Source: GCA-003244245 sp052390115 (GTDB taxonomy: Bacteria > Actinomycetota > Actinomycetes > Mycobacteriales > Pseudonocardiaceae). From it: a stretch of 64,000 bases of DNA. The first letter of the stretch is position 1; the number at the start of each line of letters is the position of its first letter. The stretch is from contig JBQTHE010000072.1 of the NCBI GenBank assembly GCA_052390115.1, positions 1 to 64,000 on the forward strand. The letters run 5' to 3'. Below the pieces are notes generated by a model. The model saw only the letters and a list, made by a program, of their open reading frames with translations, was not told where the DNA came from and did not search any database. A program made the translations under genes and the position numbers. This document shows positions 8,069 through 17,517 of the stretch, piece after piece.

Positions 8069-10900
8069 TCAAACCAGGCGATGCTCGCGGATCTTTTGGC
8101 GCACCGCGGCGCCCTCGGGGTGGTTGAGGTCATCAAGGGTGCTCAGCGCCTTCTGCCAAAACAGCAACGCGGCCTCGTGATCGCCGACCTCGAACAGCAG
8201 ATCTCCGTACCGGTTCTGGGTGTCCGCCTGGTTGAATCGGTGACCTATCCGGTCCAGCACCTCATCGAGGTAGATGGCGCGCCGGTAGCACACATCCGCC
8301 GCCTGCGCGTCGCCGCTGGCGTGATAAGCGAACGCCAAGCTGTCCCACGTGTCGGCCTCACCTGCCCGGTCCCCGCAGTCCTGGTATAGGTCGAGCGCAG
8401 TTCGGCAGGAGCTGACTGCCGTGGCGCAATCACCGAACGAGACGCAGAACCACCCCAGCGCGTTGAGCGCTCTGGCTTGCCCCCCGCGGTCTGCCAAAAT
8501 CTGGTACAGGTCGAGCGCACGTTCAGCGTGCCTACGGCACACATCCTCTCTATTCCGCCACCCATGGAAGAGCAACAGGCGCATTTGAGTCCGGGCTAGG
8601 CCGGCGACGTCACCGAGTCGCTCGAACAGCTCGAGAGCCCTAGTCAGGTGCGCTAGGGCAAGGTCCTGATCGGGAGTGATCCGATCGAGCGCGGAGCCGC
8701 GTTCCAACTCGGCGACAGCACGAGCCAGCAGATTGCCGCCGCCCCGCGTCGCCTTCAACGCGCAGCACGCCGCGCGATCCCAGTCGTGCCAGTGCCCCAA
8801 CCGCTCCAGAAACGTCGACACCCGCTCCGTCATCAGCCAGACGTACTGCGAGAAGCCTTCGTCGTGAGCGTGCGCGAGAGCTGACAGGATCGCGTCGCGG
8901 TTGGCCTCGAACCAGTCGACGGCCTGCCCGACGCTGCCGAACTCCTCGACTGCTGCCTCGGGTTGCCGAGGGGGCAGTGAGTTGAGGTGCCGGGCTGGCT
9001 CAAGCTGGTGGGCGGCCCGGTGCAGGGAGCGCAGGTAGTAGTCGAGGAGCCGGGCCTTAGCCGCCCGGCGGTCGGAGGGCCTCTCCTCGCAATGCACCTG
9101 TTCGACTGCGAAATCGCGGACGAGGTCGTGCGTGACGAACTGACCGTGTCGTTCTCGCTCCACCAAGTGGTGGCGGGCAAGCTCCGCGAACGCCTGACGA
9201 GCATCAGCAATCGTCATCGCAGCCAGGCTCCTCGCGGCCGGCAGCGAAACCCGATCACCCCAGTGCAGGCCCAACATTCGGAACAGCCGCTGGGCGCGAG
9301 GCGTGAGGTTCCGGTACGAGCTGCCCAGTAGCGAACGGATGCTGGTCGTAGTGTCCCCCGTCTCGAACCGATCGAGCCGGCTGGGGATGTGATCGAAAGA
9401 ACTCAACACCTGTCGAATCGTCAGCTCGGCTTGGACGAGTGCCTCGGATGCGAGGATGCTGGCCGTCAGTGGGATGCGTCCAGACATCTCGACCATCCGT
9501 TCAGCAGCGTCGGGATCGTCGGCGAGGCGTTCCCTGCCAAGGAATCGCTCGATGAGCGCCAGGGTCTCATCGGCCGGCAGCGGACGCAGCTGAATCGACC
9601 GGCAGCCGCTGTCAACGAGCAGGCCGGCGAGGCGGTTGCGGCTGGTGATGATGGTCATGCAGCCCTGACCTCCGGGCAGCAGGTCCCGGACCTGCTCCTC
9701 GTCCCTGGCGTTGTCCAGGACGATCAGCGCTCTCTTGTCGGCGACGATGCTGCGGTACAAGGCACACTGCGCCTCGAAAGTGGCGGGTATGCGGTCGCCT
9801 CGGATCTCGAACGCGTCCAGCAGGCTTCGGAGTGCAGCCTGTGGTGAGGTGGGGCATCCAACGGTTTCGAAGCCGCGCAAGCTCACGAAGAGCTGCCCGT
9901 CCGGGAAGAGGTCGGCAACACGGTGGGCCCAATGCACGGCGAGCGCGGTCTTGCCGATGCCCCCGATACCGACGACGGTAACGATCGCTGCCTTGGTCGT
10001 GTTGCTGCGCGCGTCCCCCAGGGTTTGGTAGAGCGCGTGCTGGTCCAGGTTGCGGCCGGTGAAGTGCCGAGATGTGGGAGGGAGCTGTCGCGGCACGATC
10101 GGGACCAGCTGCTCGCCGGAGACGCCCGTCGCGTCGGCGCTCTGCGGTGCCACGTCACCGACGTCATCGAGAATCATCTGGTGGATCCGTTGGAGATCCT
10201 GGCTCGGCTCGATGCCGAGCTCGTCCACCAGTTGGCGTCGGGCCACCCGGTAGGCCGCCAGCCCGTCGCTGCGGTGTCCGCTGCGGTAGAGAGCCAGCAT
10301 CAGCTGCGCGCAGAACCTCTCCCGCAGGGGGTAGGCATCGACAGTGTGCCTGAGGTCCAAGACGATGTCTTGGTGCCTGCCCAGCACCAGTTGAGCCTCG
10401 TAGTACCACTCCAGGGACTGCAGGTACAGCTGCTCGAGCCGGGGGGCCTCCTTCTCCCGCAGGAGCTGCGAGCCGACGTCAGCGAGTGGGTGCCCGCGCC
10501 AAAGCGCGAGAGCCATCTGCAACTCACCCGCCGCGTCTCGCCACTTGCCCTCCCGGATGGCCGTCCTGGCCCTCCGGTAGTGCTGGTCGAACCGCAGCAG
10601 GTCCACCTCCGCCTCGTCCGCAGTGAAAAGGTAACCCTGTGGTCTGGTGACGATCCGGATGCCCAGGGACGGTCCGAGAGACTGGCGCAGCCGCATAACG
10701 TAGGTGCGCACCGCAGCGCGTGCGTTCGGCGGCGGATCCTCGTCCCAGAGGATGTCGGCGAGTTGGGCTGAGGGCACGGGCTTGTTGACATGACACAGCA
10801 GAGCCGCCAGCAAGTCGCGCTGGCGCCCCGAGGTCAGGCTCACCTCGTTCGGACCATCGCCGATGGAAATCGATCCCAGTAGCCGGGCTTCCATCCTCAT
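8069..10900 (-). CDS. SARP-AfsR type transcriptional regulator
   Basis: Large regulator of about 943 aa: an OmpR-like winged helix (residues 1-100; LTSGRQRDLLAALL, then LWDEDPPPNARAAVRTYVMRLRQ in two parts), a bacterial transcriptional activation domain (about 100-250), an NB-ARC ATPase with P-loop GIGGIGKT (about 315) and Walker B-like LIVLDN (about 395), and C-terminal TPR repeats (about 690-940). SARP/AfsR proteins activate antibiotic clusters in actinomycetes. It adjoins the beta-lactam-type cluster, so it is the likely pathway activator (inference). The ATG at 10900 is preceded by a GTGAGG stretch; ATG 10894 or a longer start up to 11035 is possible. Confidence 0.88.
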   Translation of the reverse strand: MRMEARLLGSISIGDGPNEVSLTSGRQRDLLAALLCHVNKPVPSAQLADILWDEDPPPNARAAVRTYVMRLRQSLGPSLGIRIVTRPQGYLFTADEAEVDLLRFDQHYRRARTAIREGKWRDAAGELQMALALWRGHPLADVGSQLLREKEAPRLEQLYLQSLEWYYEAQLVLGRHQDIVLDLRHTVDAYPLRERFCAQLMLALYRSGHRSDGLAAYRVARRQLVDELGIEPSQDLQRIHQMILDDVGDVAPQSADATGVSGEQLVPIVPRQLPPTSRHFTGRNLDQHALYQTLGDARSNTTKAAIVTVVGIGGIGKTALAVHWAHRVADLFPDGQLFVSLRGFETVGCPTSPQAALRSLLDAFEIRGDRIPATFEAQCALYRSIVADKRALIVLDNARDEEQVRDLLPGGQGCMTIITSRNRLAGLLVDSGCRSIQLRPLPADETLALIERFLGRERLADDPDAAERMVEMSGRIPLTASILASEALVQAELTIRQVLSSFDHIPSRLDRFETGDTTTSIRSLLGSSYRNLTPRAQRLFRMLGLHWGDRVSLPAARSLAAMTIADARQAFAELARHHLVERERHGQFVTHDLVRDFAVEQVHCEERPSDRRAAKARLLDYYLRSLHRAAHQLEPARHLNSLPPRQPEAAVEEFGSVGQAVDWFEANRDAILSALAHAHDEGFSQYVWLMTERVSTFLERLGHWHDWDRAACCALKATRGGGNLLARAVAELERGSALDRITPDQDLALAHLTRALELFERLGDVAGLARTQMRLLLFHGWRNREDVCRRHAERALDLYQILADRGGQARALNALGWFCVSFGDCATAVSSCRTALDLYQDCGDRAGEADTWDSLAFAYHASGDAQAADVCYRRAIYLDEVLDRIGHRFNQADTQNRYGDLLFEVGDHEAALLFWQKALSTLDDLNHPEGAAVRQKIREHRLV

Positions 10901-11284
10901 CCTCACTGCTGCGTGCGACGGATCGACAGAGAAGCCCGCTACCGCCGAGGGTTTCTCCGCGTCTGCTTTGGTCCCTAATCCCTTCCCCCGGCGTTCGGAC
11001 GACCCGCAGGTTCGGCATCCCGACGTCCTCTCCACCCGCCGGCTTAAACCAGTAACCCCAACAAGAGAGGACGAGCAACACCCGGTAAATACGTCATCTC
11101 AACCTCGATCAGGTGAACTTGCGGCGTGGGCCACCGCAGGCCGACCTGCTCACGCTACGGACGGCAGGCGCACGCCTCATCGCCGATCTCAACCGTTCCA
11201 CACAAGATCGACGAACACGGTCGACACCGGGACGGCGCGGCGATCAGCTCGACACGCAGACGACGGCGTAGGACCAGGGTGAGA
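10901..11284. other. intergenic stretch between SARP start and lysE end
   Basis: About 380 bases with no supported gene. It probably contains the SARP promoter. The SARP frame stays open to 11035, so a longer N-terminus is possible. No clear palindrome or terminator was seen. Confidence 0.4.
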
Positions 11285-11908
11285 TCAACCGGCGAGCAGG
11301 TCGATCAACTGAACCAGCAGGACGCCAGCGAAAACAAGGATCACCGAAGCTGAGATCCGCTGGATCCACACTCTTGCGCGCAAGCTCAGGCGGGACCTGA
11401 TGGCGGCCGCACCGAGGCCGAGAACCAGAAACCACACCAGTGAACCCGTGATCGCTCCGAGCGCGAACAAGGCCGCCAACCCCTGCGGTTGCGCACCGGC
11501 CGCTAGGCCGATCACGGCCACGGTGTCCAGCACGGCATGCGGGTTGAGCATGCTCACCGCCGCGGCGCCGGCGAATAATCGAGCGGCGCCCGCGTGTACA
11601 CCCGCCGGGACATCCATGCTGACCTCAGTCCGAAGGCCCTGAATGCCAAGGTAGGTGAGGAAGACAACACCTAATGTGAGGAGAACGATCCGCGCACCCG
11701 GCCACGCCTCAAGCAGCGCCCCGGCGCCGATCGTTCCGACGGTAATGAGCAGAGCGTCACACAGAGTAATAGCAATCGTCGCGGCGAGAACGCGTGGCGC
11801 GCCGACAGCGAAACCCGCATTCAGAACAAACAGGTTCTGGGGACCAATTGGCGCGATCAGCGCAAGCCCAAGCCCGATCCCCCCCAGGTAGGTGGCTAAC
11901 ACTTTCAA
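11285..11908 (-). CDS. LysE/ArgO family amino-acid exporter
   Basis: Inner-membrane exporter of 207 aa with about six hydrophobic segments. The N-terminal LysE signature GLGLALIAPIGPQNLFVLNAG and the mid-protein NPHAVLDTV motif are clear. LysE/ArgO members export basic amino acids and analogues such as canavanine. Its ATG overlaps the stop of the B3/B4 gene by 4 bases (ATGA), so the two are translationally coupled in the order argJ - B3/B4 - lysE. In this cluster it may export an amino-acid intermediate or product, or relieve toxicity (inference). Confidence 0.92.
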   Translation of the reverse strand: MKVLATYLGGIGLGLALIAPIGPQNLFVLNAGFAVGAPRVLAATIAITLCDALLITVGTIGAGALLEAWPGARIVLLTLGVVFLTYLGIQGLRTEVSMDVPAGVHAGAARLFAGAAAVSMLNPHAVLDTVAVIGLAAGAQPQGLAALFALGAITGSLVWFLVLGLGAAAIRSRLSLRARVWIQRISASVILVFAGVLLVQLIDLLAG

Positions 11909-12591
11909 CCGCCGGGGCTGGAGAACTCTGGGCTGGCGGACGACAGATGAAAGACAGCTACCTGGCAGCCGCCGAGCTGTTCGAGCCCCGCGGTGAGATC
12001 TCGGGCTACCGCTTCCAGCACGCCAGGATCGATCGAGTCGTCCGGCAGCTCAGCACACAACAGCACCCTGGATGTCTCCGGACCTATGGCGGTCGCAGCG
12101 GTGTCTCGGAAGTTCCACCTGCGGGTCAGCACGCGGATCCGGTCGCGGTAGATGACCTCACCCGGCTCGACATACTCTTCCTCGGAACCCGCCGGCAGCG
12201 GTGAGAAAGGCTCACCACCTTCAGCTCTGACAAGTTCCACGTCACCTTGCAACGCGTCCACATCGTACCCCCCCACGGGGACCAGATGCCGCAGTGACAC
12301 ATCGTTGTAGAGGTCCACAATCGGGTTGATGTTAGGGAGAACACCCTTACGGTCAAGCTGCCGTAGCAGCGACTCGGCGGAAGGGCGACACCGTTTCGGG
12401 TTGACCCCCAGCTTCCGGTAGGCCACACGCCATACCTCGAGCCGGTCCTCAAGGTGCGCGACTGGCCTCGGGATGCAGCGGTCCTGAAGTGCTCCGGCGG
12501 GCGAGGTGTTATCCAGGCCTTCAATGAGAACCCCTGCGATCCTCACACCTGGGAATACGTCGAGGACGGCTCGGTCGATTCGGATGCGCAC
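11905..12591 (-). CDS. freestanding PheRS-type B3/B4 (editing-domain) protein
   Basis: Protein of 228 aa that corresponds only to the B3/B4 domain found in the phenylalanyl-tRNA synthetase beta chain, where it edits mischarged tRNA. Recognisable segments are LEVWRVAYRKLGVNPKR, SAESLLRQL, NINPIVDLYNDVSL, VGGYDVDAL, and RRWNFRDTAATAI near the C-terminus. No catalytic synthetase core is present. GTG 12591 has GGAAG 10 bases upstream; the frame stays open further upstream but that part overlaps argJ. Coupled to lysE. Freestanding editing-domain homologues can clear misacylated tRNA in trans, so a self-protection role against a non-protein amino acid is suggested but unproven. Confidence 0.82.
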   Translation of the reverse strand: MRIRIDRAVLDVFPGVRIAGVLIEGLDNTSPAGALQDRCIPRPVAHLEDRLEVWRVAYRKLGVNPKRCRPSAESLLRQLDRKGVLPNINPIVDLYNDVSLRHLVPVGGYDVDALQGDVELVRAEGGEPFSPLPAGSEEEYVEPGEVIYRDRIRVLTRRWNFRDTAATAIGPETSRVLLCAELPDDSIDPGVLEAVARDLTAGLEQLGGCQVAVFHLSSASPEFSSPGG

Positions 12592-12727
12592 GTGGGACAG
12601 TCTTCCATACAACCACGACAGACGTGAGCTCCGGGTGCGCCGCGGCAGCGGGCAACGCACAGCGTGAGCGCTCTTCAATGGGGCTATGGCGACGTGCCAC
12701 CGGACTCTCCGGCCGGCAGTTCCGGCA

Positions 12728-13882
12728 TCAGGTCGTGTAATCCGCGTTGATTCGGATGTAGCCTTCGGTGAGGTCGCAGCCGTAGACCGTGAACTCGCCG
12801 GGACCGATGCCGAGGTCGACGTCGATAATGATCTCGTCCCCAGCCAGGTACTCCGCGGCTCGGGCAAGTGTCTCGGCATCGATTTCGGCCGGGTAGGTCT
12901 CAATGCCGCCGAAACTAATGGTGACCCGGTCCGGAAGAATTTCATCGTCGTCCTCGCATTTTCCGATCGCCATTGCGACCCGACCCCAGTTCGGATCCGC
13001 ACCGTACACAGCCGTCTTCACGAGCGGAGAGTTCACAATCGCTTTGCCTACCCTTTTGGCGCGCTCAGCGGAGCCAGCGCCGGTGACTCGCACCTCGATC
13101 AGCTTGGAGGCACCCTCGCCGTCGGCAGCGATCTGCCGGACGAGCCGCAGCGCTGCCTCGTACAGCACTGATTCAAAACCCGCCGCGTCGACTGCGCCCG
13201 CCAAGCCGTTGGCGAAAATCGCTGCGGTATCACTGGTCGAGGTGTCGGTATCGATGCTCAACGCATTGAATGTCCGCTCCACTACGCGACGGAAAAAATC
13301 GTCCAGCAAGGGTTGTTCAATGGCTGCATCGGTAAAGAAGAACGCCAGCATCGTAGCCATTTTCGGCTCGATCATACCGACACCCTTGGCGATGCCCGCT
13401 ACCGTTGCCCTGCCGCACGGCAGCACCACGTATTTGGGGACGGTGTCGGTGGTCATCATCGCACTGGCCGCCCGGTCGTATTGCGCCTCCGGAAATGGCC
13501 AATCCAGCGTCGCGAGTTTCCGTCGCATGACGTCCATCGGATACTGCCTGCCGATTACTCCAGTCGAGGCAATCAATAACTCATCAACAGGTTGACCCAC
13601 GGCCCGCGCTACGAGATTCCGAACTTCCTGCGCGTTCGCCTGGCCTGTGCGGCCCGTCGCCACGTTGGCGTTACGCGAGACCACCACTACACCACGCGCC
13701 TTGCCATCAGATGTCGCCATTCGGCTGAGTACCACGCTCGGTCCGGCGAAGCGGGAGCGGGTGAACATTGCCGAGACCACCGCTGGGACCTCGGAAAGCA
13801 CGACGGCGACATCGTCCATGGAATCTTTGAGTCCGATGTTGCCTGTCCAGCTACGGAAACCACGAGGGCCAACTGGGGGCAC
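12728..13882 (-). CDS. argJ: glutamate N-acetyltransferase / ornithine acetyltransferase (ArgJ/OAT)
   Basis: Transfers acetyl from N-acetylornithine to glutamate; 384 aa. The self-cleavage site is in the PKMATMLAFF segment, where Thr becomes the N-terminal nucleophile of the beta chain. It is preceded by AKGVGMIEP and followed by STSDTAAIFANG. The end YIRINADYTT is family-typical. GTG 13882 has AGGAAGGAG 8 bases upstream. It stands alone, without argC/B/D, inside a biosynthetic cluster. The clavulanate cluster of Streptomyces clavuligerus also carries such an OAT, and ornithine or glutamate-semialdehyde supply would feed a CarB-type enzyme (inference). Confidence 0.93.
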   Translation of the reverse strand: MPPVGPRGFRSWTGNIGLKDSMDDVAVVLSEVPAVVSAMFTRSRFAGPSVVLSRMATSDGKARGVVVVSRNANVATGRTGQANAQEVRNLVARAVGQPVDELLIASTGVIGRQYPMDVMRRKLATLDWPFPEAQYDRAASAMMTTDTVPKYVVLPCGRATVAGIAKGVGMIEPKMATMLAFFFTDAAIEQPLLDDFFRRVVERTFNALSIDTDTSTSDTAAIFANGLAGAVDAAGFESVLYEAALRLVRQIAADGEGASKLIEVRVTGAGSAERAKRVGKAIVNSPLVKTAVYGADPNWGRVAMAIGKCEDDDEILPDRVTISFGGIETYPAEIDAETLARAAEYLAGDEIIIDVDLGIGPGEFTVYGCDLTEGYIRINADYTT

Positions 13883-14424
13883 GCGGAAGGCTCCTTCCTC
13901 TCCTCACGGACGCTCTCACGAACGCATCGATTCCGCCGCTGCCGGCACGGTCATCGCCGGTTCCGGGGTGCTGGCGGTTACTTCCGTGTCGGCGCGACAG
14001 TACGGACCGTCGCCGCCCGAGCGCAACGCCGGGCGCTGCGAAGAACTGCCGCCGGGGCCGGCGTTGCTTCCGTATGAAGGGCGCCGTGCGCGGCTACTTC
14101 GGCGTTGACTCCACAGCTACGGGAATGGCGAGGAGAGTCTGGCCCAGTGGTCGACCGGCCGCCTGAGTTTAGACCGAACGTGCCGGTGGATATCGGTGTG
14201 TTACAGCCGTGATACCCCAGGGTAGCAGGATCCTGGTTGGCCAAACGTCGCGACCGAGGGGGTTGGGCAGCTCGTGGCACGACCGATGGGTCGTCGGCCA
14301 TCCGCAGTGGTCACATAACCCGTCTCGCTAGTCCGTGCGTTTGCCACGACCGGTCCTCACGGTGCACAGGGCACGGTCAAGAGCAGACGGCCGCTCGTCA
14401 TGCCTTCGCCGAGAGGATACCGGA
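13883..14424. promoter_or_regulatory. divergent promoter region of the cluster
   Basis: A 540-base gap between argJ (leftward) and the oxygenase operon (rightward); no supported gene. An imperfect inverted repeat at 14188-14216 (GGATATCGG ... CCGTGATACC) is a candidate operator or hairpin. GAGAGGA at 14411-14417 is the ribosome-binding site of the oxygenase. No clear SARP heptamer repeat was recognised by eye. Confidence 0.4.
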
Positions 14425-15444
14425 TTGAACTGCGACACGCCGTCCACGTACCATCTCACAAACAATGATTTGCAAGGGCTCGAGACGATCGTCCGGGAAC
14501 TTAGGAACGGAGCGCTCTCGCCGGACCTGCCTGCCTTCTACGACCAGGCGTGGCAGCTGTACGGGCGAATCCCCGGCGGACTTCGAAAATTCCTGGACAC
14601 CTTCCGCAGGACTGAACCGTCGGCAGCGGCGATCGTCACGGGCTTTCCGGCCGACGACAGCGCCGTAGGACCAACGCCGGAGAACTGGCAGAAGGCGACC
14701 CAGTGCAGGCGAACAGTTGACCAAGAATTGTACCTTGCGCTGACCGGGATTGCCCTCGGAGAGCCGTTCATGTGGTCCACCCTGCAAGGCGGTCGCATGG
14801 TGCACAACGTCATACCCATCCACGGCGAGGAGTCCCAGCAAAGCGGGCACGGCAGCGATGTCCTGCTCGAATGGCACACTGAGGACGGCTTTCATCCCTA
14901 CCGCTGCGACTACCTCGTGCTGTTCGGCGTTCGCAATAGCGATCGAGTGCCCACGACGCTGGCTTCGATGAGGGACGTCGAGCTGACGCTATCGCAGGTG
15001 CAGCTTCTATCCGAGCGACGGTTCTTCATCCTGCCCGATGACGAACACCTTCGGCAGCTCGCGGCGAGCGACCCCGACCACCCCGGCCTGAAGCGCATGC
15101 GAGCCATGCGCAAGCACCCGGAACCGGTCGCTGTCCTTTTCGGAAGTCCACATGCTCCCTACCTGAGGATCGACCCCTTCTTCATGCGTTGTGCCGATGG
15201 GGACAAGGAGACTGAATCCGCGCTGCGAGCGATCATCGAGGGATTGGAGCGGGTCCAGCAGGACGTCGTGGTGGACGCCGGAAGCCTGCTCATCGTTGAC
15301 AACTACCTGGCGGTGCACGGGCGCAGGGCATTCACCGCGCGGTATGACGGCACCGACCGGTGGCTGAAGAAACTCATCGTGACACGGGACCTGCGCAAAT
15401 CACGTGACCAGCGCCGACAGCCGGAAGACCGAGTACTGTATTGA
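14425..15444 (+). CDS. Fe(II)/2-oxoglutarate oxygenase, VioC/AsnO-type amino-acid hydroxylase
   Basis: Clavaminate-synthase-like oxygenase of 339 aa. Iron ligands are His151 and Glu153 in EWHTEDGFHPYRCDYL and His298 in NYLAVHGRRAF; the 2-oxoglutarate arginine lies in RYDGTDRWLKKL. The HTED.FHPYR pattern is that of free-amino-acid beta-hydroxylases such as VioC (Arg) and AsnO (Asn), rather than of clavaminate synthase itself. The TTG at 14425 was chosen for its good ribosome-binding site; no ATG/GTG fits. First gene of the rightward operon. Probable role: hydroxylation of a free amino acid (Arg, Lys, Orn or similar); substrate not deducible here. Confidence 0.88.
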   Translation: MNCDTPSTYHLTNNDLQGLETIVRELRNGALSPDLPAFYDQAWQLYGRIPGGLRKFLDTFRRTEPSAAAIVTGFPADDSAVGPTPENWQKATQCRRTVDQELYLALTGIALGEPFMWSTLQGGRMVHNVIPIHGEESQQSGHGSDVLLEWHTEDGFHPYRCDYLVLFGVRNSDRVPTTLASMRDVELTLSQVQLLSERRFFILPDDEHLRQLAASDPDHPGLKRMRAMRKHPEPVAVLFGSPHAPYLRIDPFFMRCADGDKETESALRAIIEGLERVQQDVVVDAGSLLIVDNYLAVHGRRAFTARYDGTDRWLKKLIVTRDLRKSRDQRRQPEDRVLY

Positions 15445-15467
15445 CGAGCCACGAAAGGATTCGTCCC

Positions 15468-16487
15468 GTGAAAGTCGTGTCGCTCGCCGGACCCGGCAAA
15501 GTCGAGATCATTGAGAAACCAGAACCAACAATCGCCCGCGACTACGTACTGATCAAAGTCGTCGTCGCGCCGATGTGCAACGAGCACCTCGCGTTCGAGC
15601 ACTGGGACTTCCGTGATCGCAACCGGCCCGACTCGCTGGGGCACGAGGTCGCGGGTGACGTCGTCGAATCGTTTCCCGGCAGCACTTTCCGGCCTGGTGA
15701 CCGGGTAGTTGCCCTCTCCGGCTATCCGTGCGGGTCGTGCGCGATGTGCCGGTCCGGCGCTTATGCCCACTGTCCGGTCCCTGAGAACCCCCTGGCGGTG
15801 TGCGGCAGCGTATCCGGCGAATGCGGCTTCGCCGAGTACATGATCAAGCCCGAATGGCTGTTGCTGCGCATCCCCGAGGACGTGCCGTACGAACATGCCA
15901 GCATGGCCTGCTGCGGTCTGGGCGCAACGTTCACCGCGATGGAGACCATGAAGATCGGGTCTGGCGACACCGTTCTCGTCACCGGTCTGGGACCGGTCGG
16001 TCTGGGGGCGGTAATCAACGGGTTGGATCGAGAAGCCAGGGTCGTGGCTGCAGGGAGCACGCCGTACCGGCTCGACCTCGCCGCCCGGCTGGGCGCCGAC
16101 ACGGTGAACCTGAACGGCGGGAACGCAAACGACATCCGGTGCCTGACCGACGGTGTGGGTCCGGACCATGTCATCGTCTGCGCCGCGGTCTCCCGTTACC
16201 AACGGTTGGCACTCGACGTCGTCCGCCGTGGCGGCGGCGTCACCTTTCTCGGAGAGTCCGGGACCTTGCCGATCCACGTCGACAGAGACCTTATCCAGAA
16301 AGGCGTAACGCTGCGCGGAAGCCTCGACCTATACCTGCCGCACGCCGACAGCATGCTCGCACTCATTAGACGGAACGGACCATTGATCGACACCTTCATT
16401 ACGCACGAGTTTCCGATGTCGGACATCGCCAAGGCATGGGAACTGCAGGTGAAAAAATCCTGCGGAAAAACAATCATCAGGTCCTAG
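15468..16487 (+). CDS. zinc-dependent alcohol dehydrogenase (MDR family)
   Basis: Medium-chain dehydrogenase of 339 aa. The catalytic zinc site is suggested by PMCNEH and GHEVAGDV (residues about 35-65). The structural zinc lobe is complete (CGSCAMCRSGAYAHC). The Rossmann motif is TGLGPVGLGA (about 170). GTG 15468 has GAAAGGA 8 bases upstream. It follows the hydroxylase closely, so oxidation of an alcohol made by that enzyme, or reduction of a carbonyl intermediate, is plausible. Cofactor and substrate are not clear from sequence. Confidence 0.88.
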   Translation: MKVVSLAGPGKVEIIEKPEPTIARDYVLIKVVVAPMCNEHLAFEHWDFRDRNRPDSLGHEVAGDVVESFPGSTFRPGDRVVALSGYPCGSCAMCRSGAYAHCPVPENPLAVCGSVSGECGFAEYMIKPEWLLLRIPEDVPYEHASMACCGLGATFTAMETMKIGSGDTVLVTGLGPVGLGAVINGLDREARVVAAGSTPYRLDLAARLGADTVNLNGGNANDIRCLTDGVGPDHVIVCAAVSRYQRLALDVVRRGGGVTFLGESGTLPIHVDRDLIQKGVTLRGSLDLYLPHADSMLALIRRNGPLIDTFITHEFPMSDIAKAWELQVKKSCGKTIIRS

Positions 16488-16527
16488 GTTCGACGGCACC
16501 TGACGAACAGAAAGGCTCCGGGGATCT

Positions 16528-17517
16528 ATGTCAGAAAACAGGGCCATGTCACGAACTCCGATCTACACCGGAACGAGAAGTTTTCTCGGGAGGAAGGATC
16601 TCGTCCTGTCATTTTACACCGCAAAGTGCCAGTTTCAATGCACCTACTGCGCGCTCCCATTGAGGTCGTCGGTCGTCGAGGTTCCCGTGGAGGATCTCGA
16701 CGCGCAGATCGACGGCGTGTTCGACACCTACACCGATCGCCTGACAGAGTTTCGGCAGCTGTCCTTCGGCAATGAAGGATCCGCCCTCGATGACAAGAGG
16801 TTCCACACAGAGTCGTTGCACCACCTACTGGACCGGGCGCAAGCCATGGACAACCTCGAGGTGCTGTCGATCGAGACCCGCCCGGAGTACGTGCAACGGG
16901 CCAAACTAGAGGACATCCGGTCGAGAACGTCAGCCGGCACGATCGACGTCACTGTCGGCTTCGAGACGCTGGACGACGAAATCCGGCAGACGGTGCTGCG
17001 CAAGAAGATCTCGCGGCGGATCATGGAGGATCGGATCTCGCTGCTCGCCGATCTCGGGATGCGCCTCACCTCATACATCTTGGTGAAACCAGCACCACGA
17101 ATGACCGAGGAGCACGGCATCCGCGAGGCGATCGCCACCATGGAGTACCTCGCAGATGTTTGCGCCCGCCGCGAAGTGGAGTTTGTTGCCTACCTCACGC
17201 CGACCTACATCGCCCAGGGTTCGCACCTGCAGGCGACGACGGCTCCCGGGGACTGGGTGCCGCCCACCATCCAGAGCATCTTCGACGTCGTCACCGCCGG
17301 CCACCGGATGGGTATCCCGGTGTACAGCGGTCTGTGGAGCGAGGGGCTCGCGGAGGAGAACACTGACTTCCGGGGGCGCGACGGCTACGACCCGGCACTT
17401 CACCGCGCGATTATCAGATTCAACAAGACGAACGACTTCGGTTATCTCGGACCCTTCGTGAGGGACCAGGAGAGGAGGGACTCGGCCAACCTATGCGTAC
17501 CTACCAAAACCTGCTGA
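16528..17517 (+). CDS. radical SAM enzyme
   Basis: Protein of 329 aa with the [4Fe-4S] CxxxCxxC motif at residues about 31-38 (CQFQCTYC). It continues with FGNEGSALD, VLSIETRPEY and VTVGFETLDDEIR, features shared with Elp3/YhcC-like radical SAM proteins. No cobalamin-binding domain and no SPASM-type extra cysteine cluster are seen, so it differs from ThnK/ThnL/ThnP of thienamycin synthesis. Its 3' end overlaps the next gene by 25 bases, pointing to coupled expression and perhaps a complex. The reaction is unknown. Confidence 0.85.
   Translation: MSENRAMSRTPIYTGTRSFLGRKDLVLSFYTAKCQFQCTYCALPLRSSVVEVPVEDLDAQIDGVFDTYTDRLTEFRQLSFGNEGSALDDKRFHTESLHHLLDRAQAMDNLEVLSIETRPEYVQRAKLEDIRSRTSAGTIDVTVGFETLDDEIRQTVLRKKISRRIMEDRISLLADLGMRLTSYILVKPAPRMTEEHGIREAIATMEYLADVCARREVEFVAYLTPTYIAQGSHLQATTAPGDWVPPTIQSIFDVVTAGHRMGIPVYSGLWSEGLAEENTDFRGRDGYDPALHRAIIRFNKTNDFGYLGPFVRDQERRDSANLCVPTKTC

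Noticed and set aside
14425..15444. oxygenase called as clavaminate synthase
   Set aside because: The HTED.FHPYR pattern points to the VioC/AsnO amino-acid hydroxylase group; no pah or ceaS gene accompanies it.
16528..17517. radical SAM enzyme as a RiPP maturase
   Set aside because: No precursor-like peptide gene, no RRE domain and no SPASM cysteines were found around it.
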